Shown piece by piece: positions 6,065 through 10,595 of a DNA stretch of 10,595 nt (positions are counted from its first letter, which is position 1; every line of letters begins with the position of its first letter). The notes beneath the pieces are model-generated. The model saw only the letters and a list, made by a program, of their open reading frames with translations, had not been told where the DNA came from and did no database searches. Location of the stretch: the NCBI GenBank assembly GCA_947628355.1, contig CANQZO010000048.1, positions 1 through 10,595 on the forward strand. The letters run 5' to 3'. The DNA comes from Candidatus Gastranaerophilales bacterium. GTDB taxonomy: Bacteria > Cyanobacteriota > Vampirovibrionia > Gastranaerophilales > Gastranaerophilaceae. The translations under genes and the position numbers were made by a program.

Positions 6065-7405
6065 ATGAAAACCTCCAGATTAACATTATATATTTTTTTA
6101 AGTCTTGTTCTCGGAACAATTGTAGGGTGGAAATTCCCTGAAATAGGAAGTAAAATGCACCCTTTAGCTCATATTTTTCTTAATATGATTAAAATGATTA
6201 TTGCTCCGTTATTATTTTCCGTTGTTGTAACAGGCATTGCAGCTCACGGAAATGTTAAATCACTCGGTAAACTCGGAGTAAAAACATTTGTTTATTTTGC
6301 TTGTGCTACTTCGTTTGCACTGGTTATTGGGCTTAGCGTAGGTCTTTTCTTTAAACCGGGTGCGGGATTTTCTACGGATATAATTTCTTCAAATATGCTT
6401 GATACTGCGGCTTCTATGGCAGCTCACAGCGCACATGAATCATTATCTGATATTTTCATTAATATTTTCCCCTCAAGTATTATTAAATCAATGGGTGACG
6501 GCAACTTATTGCAAATAGTCGTATTTTCAATATTTTTTGCACTTGCCATCTGTGCTGCGGGTGAAAAAGCAAAACCCGTTCTTAATTGCATTTCTTCGTT
6601 ATCGGAAATTATGTTTAAGTTCACCCACCTTGTTATGAATTTTGCACCGATTGGGGTTTTTGGCGCAATTTCTTATACTATCGCCGAAAGCGGTATGGGA
6701 ATTATGCTTAACTATGCAAAAATTATAGGTGCGCTGTATTTTGCACTTGTTTTATTCTTATTTGTTATCATGAACATTGCTTGCAGAATTGTCGGAGTTT
6801 CTGTTTTTTCCGTACTGCGTGCAATCAGAGAACCTGCACTTCTTGCATTTACCACTTCAACCTCCGAGGCGGCTCTGCCTCAAGCTATGAAAATTATGGA
6901 AAGTTTTGGGGTTTCCAAAAATATTGTAGGATTTGTTATGCCTACGGGTTATACTTTTAACCTTGACGGCTCAACATTATATTTAGCACTTGCTATGCTT
7001 TTTTCACTGCAGATTGTCGGCATAGAGCTTGCTCCAACTCAGCTTTTATTTATTATGGGAACTTTAATGCTTACAAGTAAAGGTATTGCAGGAGTGCCAA
7101 GAGTTGCTCTTGTTGTTCTTGCAGGTACTCTGTCCGGCTTCGGATATCCCATTATCGGAGTTGCTATTCTGCTCGGTATTGACCAAATTCTTGATATGGG
7201 CAGAACAACCGTTAATTTAATAGGTAATTGCCTTGCTACCATTGTTGTTGCTAAATGGGAAAATGAATTTAATTACGCTAAAACCGAAGAATTTAACAAA
7301 CAATTCATTAAACCCGTTAAATCAACTTTTACTGTTAATAACCGCATTCAAATCCCTATTGAAGAACACTCTGATTATCAATCAGCCGACATAATCGAAA
7401 AATAA
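6065..7405 (+). CDS. dicarboxylate/acidic amino acid:cation symporter (DAACS family)
   Basis: 446 residues, an inner-membrane secondary transporter of the GltP/DctA/SdcS superfamily with hydrophobic segments throughout and a short polar C-terminus. Family motifs appear in order: the serine/threonine-rich HP1 tip TTSTSEAALPQAM (263-275), PTGYTFNLDGSTLY in TM7 (293-306, the 'NMDGT' motif as NLDGS), the HP2 tip SKGIAGVPRVALV (338-350), and DMGRTTVNLIGN in TM8 (377-388). D377 and R380 correspond to the GltPh residues that bind the amino group and side-chain carboxylate of aspartate, which favours glutamate or aspartate over neutral substrates. Asn388 stands where GltPh has the sodium ligand Asp405. 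The gene has its own promoter 96 nt after the serine hydrolase and converges with the AsmA-like gene, with 10 nt between stops. Exact substrate and coupling ion are unresolved. Confidence 0.93.
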   Translation: MKTSRLTLYIFLSLVLGTIVGWKFPEIGSKMHPLAHIFLNMIKMIIAPLLFSVVVTGIAAHGNVKSLGKLGVKTFVYFACATSFALVIGLSVGLFFKPGAGFSTDIISSNMLDTAASMAAHSAHESLSDIFINIFPSSIIKSMGDGNLLQIVVFSIFFALAICAAGEKAKPVLNCISSLSEIMFKFTHLVMNFAPIGVFGAISYTIAESGMGIMLNYAKIIGALYFALVLFLFVIMNIACRIVGVSVFSVLRAIREPALLAFTTSTSEAALPQAMKIMESFGVSKNIVGFVMPTGYTFNLDGSTLYLALAMLFSLQIVGIELAPTQLLFIMGTLMLTSKGIAGVPRVALVVLAGTLSGFGYPIIGVAILLGIDQILDMGRTTVNLIGNCLATIVVAKWENEFNYAKTEEFNKQFIKPVKSTFTVNNRIQIPIEEHSDYQSADIIEK

Positions 7406-7415
7406 CTCTTTTATA

Positions 7416-10400
7416 TTACAAATCCGAAAAATCGGGAAGCGACTCATCTTGTACTTGTGGATTTTCAATCGGCATATTTTTCGGCACTATCCACATAAAT
7501 GAATTTATTGCATTTAATGAATTCATATTCCCGAATATATTTACTTTAAATGTATTTGTTTTCGTTTCCCCTTGATTATATAAAGGAGGTATTTTATCTA
7601 TTACATCATTATTTACCGTTAATATATTATTTTGTTTTTTAGAGGCATTGCCCGAAAGCAGCTCTGATATTGAAACATCGGCAAACGAGCCCAATTTCCG
7701 CTTTATTTCATCAGATATTCTGCCATATATATCAATATTTACAAGGTTTGTAAGCAGATTATTTCTTCCCGTTATATATAAACTCATATTTTTTCCTGTT
7801 GTCTTCATTCCGTTGGTTATTAAATAGCCGTTTTGAAATATTAACGTTCCCTCAGCACTTTGATAATGAGCGGTGTTATCTTTTGAAAGTGCATTTGCTA
7901 TTTGATTTATCGTTGTATTTAATAATCCCCTGTAAAGAATATTTTGAGCATTTAAGTAGTATTCAAATTTGCCAAGTGTTCCCATTCTTCCGTTTCTTGA
8001 CTTAAAATCAATTTTTCCGTTCAATGATTTTATTACATTTTCATAATTGCCCAAAATCATGGAAACAGAAGTTTCAAAATCCGAAGTTCCCGCTATATTA
8101 TCGCTCAGCTTACATAAGTCGTATAATGATTCTTTTAAACTTACGTTTTGACCTTTTAACATTATTTCAAGCCTGCTGTGCGGTATATCATAATTAATAT
8201 TTCCGCTGACGGTTCCGTTATATGCCCTTGCAATGATATTTTTTATTTTTAATACATTTTTTTCAATCGTAAAATCACTGCTTATGTCTTTTGCTTTTAA
8301 ATCTAACACTTGAAAATTATTTATTGTTGCCGTTCCTTTTTTTACGGTTATATTGGATTTTGCGAAGGGCGAGACCTCTTTATTTATAAGAGTATATAAA
8401 GAATTTACATCCAGATTTGCACAGTTCATCTGCATATTTTCTACGGTTATCATATTTTTTATATCAGGATTAATATCTGCAAGTAAATTTATTTTTGATG
8501 TATTTATTTGAACATCGGGAGCTATTATTCTTATATTTTCGGGAGTAATATTTATATCGGCATTTTTTACCGCCGTTAAATATTTTTTTAAATTATAGCT
8601 GTATAATTTTATATCACCTTTTAATTTAGGGTCTTTTATAGTATTATTCGCCGTTATATCCGCTTTTATTGTAAATTCTTCTCCGCCAAAGAAATTTGTA
8701 GCTGCGCTTAAAGTATTCGGGATTTGAATTTTTATATCCTGCATAACAGGCTCTGCACCCATATTTAAACCACCCGAAAGGTTTATTATTTTCTTTAATT
8801 TGTCTTCACTTTTTATTGAGGGATTATCCTCAAATAAAGTTATATTTTTTATTGTTAAATTGTCTTTATCAGACGCCAAATTTATTTTAAGCAGTGAGGG
8901 TTTATTTAAAAGTTCTTTTATAACTGCATAAGATAAATAATTTTGAGCATTTGCCCTCATAGATATTGTGATTTCGGGTTTGTTTTCTTTAACAGTTACA
9001 CTGCCCTGTGTTTGCAAAGTTCCCAGTGCCTTATGCGGCTCTTTTATATATTCACCTATAACCTGCGCCAAATCTGTAGATTGTATTCCGCCTTTAAAGT
9101 TTAGTTTTATTTCGGGTGTTTTTGTATAGTTGATTATATCTCCCGTTATTTCTAAGGGCGAATTTAATAATTGTATTGTGCTTTTTGGTATTTGAATTTT
9201 TTTATCGTCAAAAGTAATGTTAAAATCATTTGATTTAATTTCATTTTTATTTATTTTTGCTTTTAAACCGATTAATTTTACATCACCTGTATATTTTTCA
9301 TTTTCGGTTTTTAAATTTATATTAGTATTTTCAACATTAAGAGGCAGTTTATTTTTTTCATCATATAATTTCAAATGTACTAATTCGGCAGTAGTTTGAG
9401 CTTTAACCGATTTATTTATTACCCCTTTTATATCCGATTTAAAAGATAATTTTCCGCTTTGGATTTTTACGGGAATATTTTTTTCCAAATCAAATAATTT
9501 AATTATATTTTTCAACTCTAAATTTTCCGATTTTGCGGTTATATTCATTGACATATCTTCACTTATGTCCCCAAATACATTTATAGGCGTCGAATTTACA
9601 TAAGCCTGCGCTTTTTCAATATAAATTTTATTATTATCCATATTTATATCGGAATTAATTTGAGTTATTTTATACGGCAATTTTTCATGTGATATATCAG
9701 CATTAATTATTTTGGCACTGCCTGAGGATTTTAATTTTTTAAAATCGGAATTTACCCTGAAATCCGCATCCAAAAGTCCGCTGATTTTTAAATCCTTTGC
9801 GGGATTATCAATATTTAAACTTTCGCTTAAGGCAGATAAAATCTTAAATAAATTTTTTAAATTAATGTTTTTTGCATTTGTGTTTAAATCAATATATTTT
9901 TTCTTACCGTAATTAAATTTGCCGTATATATCCGCTTTATCTTTTTTAGAGGTATGAAGCAACGCTTTTATTTGAGCTTCCTCTCCTTTAAATTCCATAT
10001 TTAATGAATTATCTTTTAAAATGATATCTTCTGCCTTTAATGACAAATTATCAATATTAAGGTTTCCGTCAAGCGCACCTGTTTTACTTACCTGAAGTTT
10101 ACCCGTTATGTTTCCTTTTATTTCAGATTCGTATATTGTTTTAAACGGTGAAAATTTAAACTGTTGTTTTTCACTGTTTAAAGGCGCAGTAATATCTAAA
10201 TCATAATTTAAATAATTTTTACTATTTTCATATAATGCGCCCTTTAATATCAAATGAACTCTATCATTGATTTTTATATCTTTTAAATTTAATTCATCAC
10301 CCTCTAAATAAAATATTTTCCCCGTTGTTTCATCAGATATATTAACTTTATAATTTTGACAAATTGTATCCGTTATTGCTCCGTTTAATTCAAATCCGTT

Positions 10401-10595
10401 TGTATTAAATTTTGCGTCTTTATTAATATATCTTTCAAGTGAAGTTGAAAAATCCTTATATAAAGTAACATTTATTATCGGACGTGAGAGTTTTGCGTCC
10501 TTTATTTCTATGCGTTTAAAAATCAACGGAAGAATTTTTACTTTTAAATCAGACTCTTTTAACTTTAAAAATATTTCATCATTCGGATATAAAAC
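7416..10595 (-). CDS. AsmA/TamB-like envelope protein, 5' end beyond window
   Basis: The reading frame is open to the last base, so the gene is 5'-truncated by the window. A TTG at 10526 is not its start, because 23 in-frame codons without a stop precede it (ending in DLKVKILPLIFKRIEI, like the 'slLPLl.gk..i' strand of AsmA proteins). The visible 1059 residues are Lys/Asn/Ile-rich, alternate short beta strands, and have no internal membrane helix. They end in an AsmA-type C-terminal module (nt about 8027-7419: LNGKIDFKSRNGRMGTLGKF, then ILYRGLL, GRISDEIKRKL, FGNMNSL). AsmA, YhdP and TamB relatives are anchored in the inner membrane and form long periplasmic beta-grooves for lipid transport to the outer membrane. 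The missing N-terminus should carry the membrane anchor. It converges on the symporter with 10 nt between stop codons. Confidence 0.8.
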   Translation of the reverse strand, partial: VLYPNDEIFLKLKESDLKVKILPLIFKRIEIKDAKLSRPIINVTLYKDFSTSLERYINKDAKFNTNGFELNGAITDTICQNYKVNISDETTGKIFYLEGDELNLKDIKINDRVHLILKGALYENSKNYLNYDLDITAPLNSEKQQFKFSPFKTIYESEIKGNITGKLQVSKTGALDGNLNIDNLSLKAEDIILKDNSLNMEFKGEEAQIKALLHTSKKDKADIYGKFNYGKKKYIDLNTNAKNINLKNLFKILSALSESLNIDNPAKDLKISGLLDADFRVNSDFKKLKSSGSAKIINADISHEKLPYKITQINSDINMDNNKIYIEKAQAYVNSTPINVFGDISEDMSMNITAKSENLELKNIIKLFDLEKNIPVKIQSGKLSFKSDIKGVINKSVKAQTTAELVHLKLYDEKNKLPLNVENTNINLKTENEKYTGDVKLIGLKAKINKNEIKSNDFNITFDDKKIQIPKSTIQLLNSPLEITGDIINYTKTPEIKLNFKGGIQSTDLAQVIGEYIKEPHKALGTLQTQGSVTVKENKPEITISMRANAQNYLSYAVIKELLNKPSLLKINLASDKDNLTIKNITLFEDNPSIKSEDKLKKIINLSGGLNMGAEPVMQDIKIQIPNTLSAATNFFGGEEFTIKADITANNTIKDPKLKGDIKLYSYNLKKYLTAVKNADINITPENIRIIAPDVQINTSKINLLADINPDIKNMITVENMQMNCANLDVNSLYTLINKEVSPFAKSNITVKKGTATINNFQVLDLKAKDISSDFTIEKNVLKIKNIIARAYNGTVSGNINYDIPHSRLEIMLKGQNVSLKESLYDLCKLSDNIAGTSDFETSVSMILGNYENVIKSLNGKIDFKSRNGRMGTLGKFEYYLNAQNILYRGLLNTTINQIANALSKDNTAHYQSAEGTLIFQNGYLITNGMKTTGKNMSLYITGRNNLLTNLVNIDIYGRISDEIKRKLGSFADVSISELLSGNASKKQNNILTVNNDVIDKIPPLYNQGETKTNTFKVNIFGNMNSLNAINSFMWIVPKNMPIENPQVQDESLPDFSDL

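Noticed and set aside
7424..7440. Possible terminator hairpin CCGA-AAAA-TCGG between the convergent symporter and AsmA-like genes
   Set aside because: Only a 4-bp stem, inside the AsmA-like coding region and without a following T run in either direction.

Overview
The window is AT-rich bacterial DNA, densely coding, with no RNA genes, insertion sequences, CRISPR arrays or other mobile features that I can see. It carries seven complete genes and two that run off the ends. A DnaK co-chaperone pair, a very large AsmA/TamB-like envelope protein, AT-rich codon use and a TTG start suggest a diderm, low-GC, possibly gut-associated bacterium. The Gastranaerophilales (Vampirovibrionia/'Melainabacteria') are my best guess. 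That assignment is an impression from gene content and style, not something the sequence proves.

Layout. Positions 1-688 (minus strand) hold grpE followed by the first codons of dnaJ, read from a good sigma70-type promoter at 716-743 with no visible CIRCE operator. Diverging from it at 829-1818 (plus) is a GNAT-type acyltransferase-like protein that probably has two GNAT-fold halves. It converges with, and overlaps by a few bases, a three-gene minus-strand operon (4668 down to 1815): a receiver-like/GGDEF protein, a radical SAM/SPASM enzyme, and a second radical SAM enzyme whose extra cysteines lie before, not after, the core. The three genes are separated by 1 and 9 nt, so they are almost certainly co-translated.

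Divergent from that operon, on the plus strand, are a membrane-anchored penicillin-recognising serine hydrolase (4805-5968) and, behind its own extended -10 promoter, a dicarboxylate/acidic amino acid:cation symporter (6065-7405). The minus-strand AsmA-like gene (7416 to beyond 10595) converges on the symporter and remains open at the window edge.

The most unusual unit is the GGDEF-radical SAM-radical SAM operon. The GGDEF motif is altered (GDEEF) while the c-di-GMP inhibitory RxxD site is intact, the receiver domain has lost key residues, and no precursor peptide is encoded between the genes. The second notable gene is the class A beta-lactamase-fold protein, which keeps SxxK, SDN and KTG but lacks the omega-loop deacylation glutamate. 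The proteins' functions are read from motifs only; no database search was possible.
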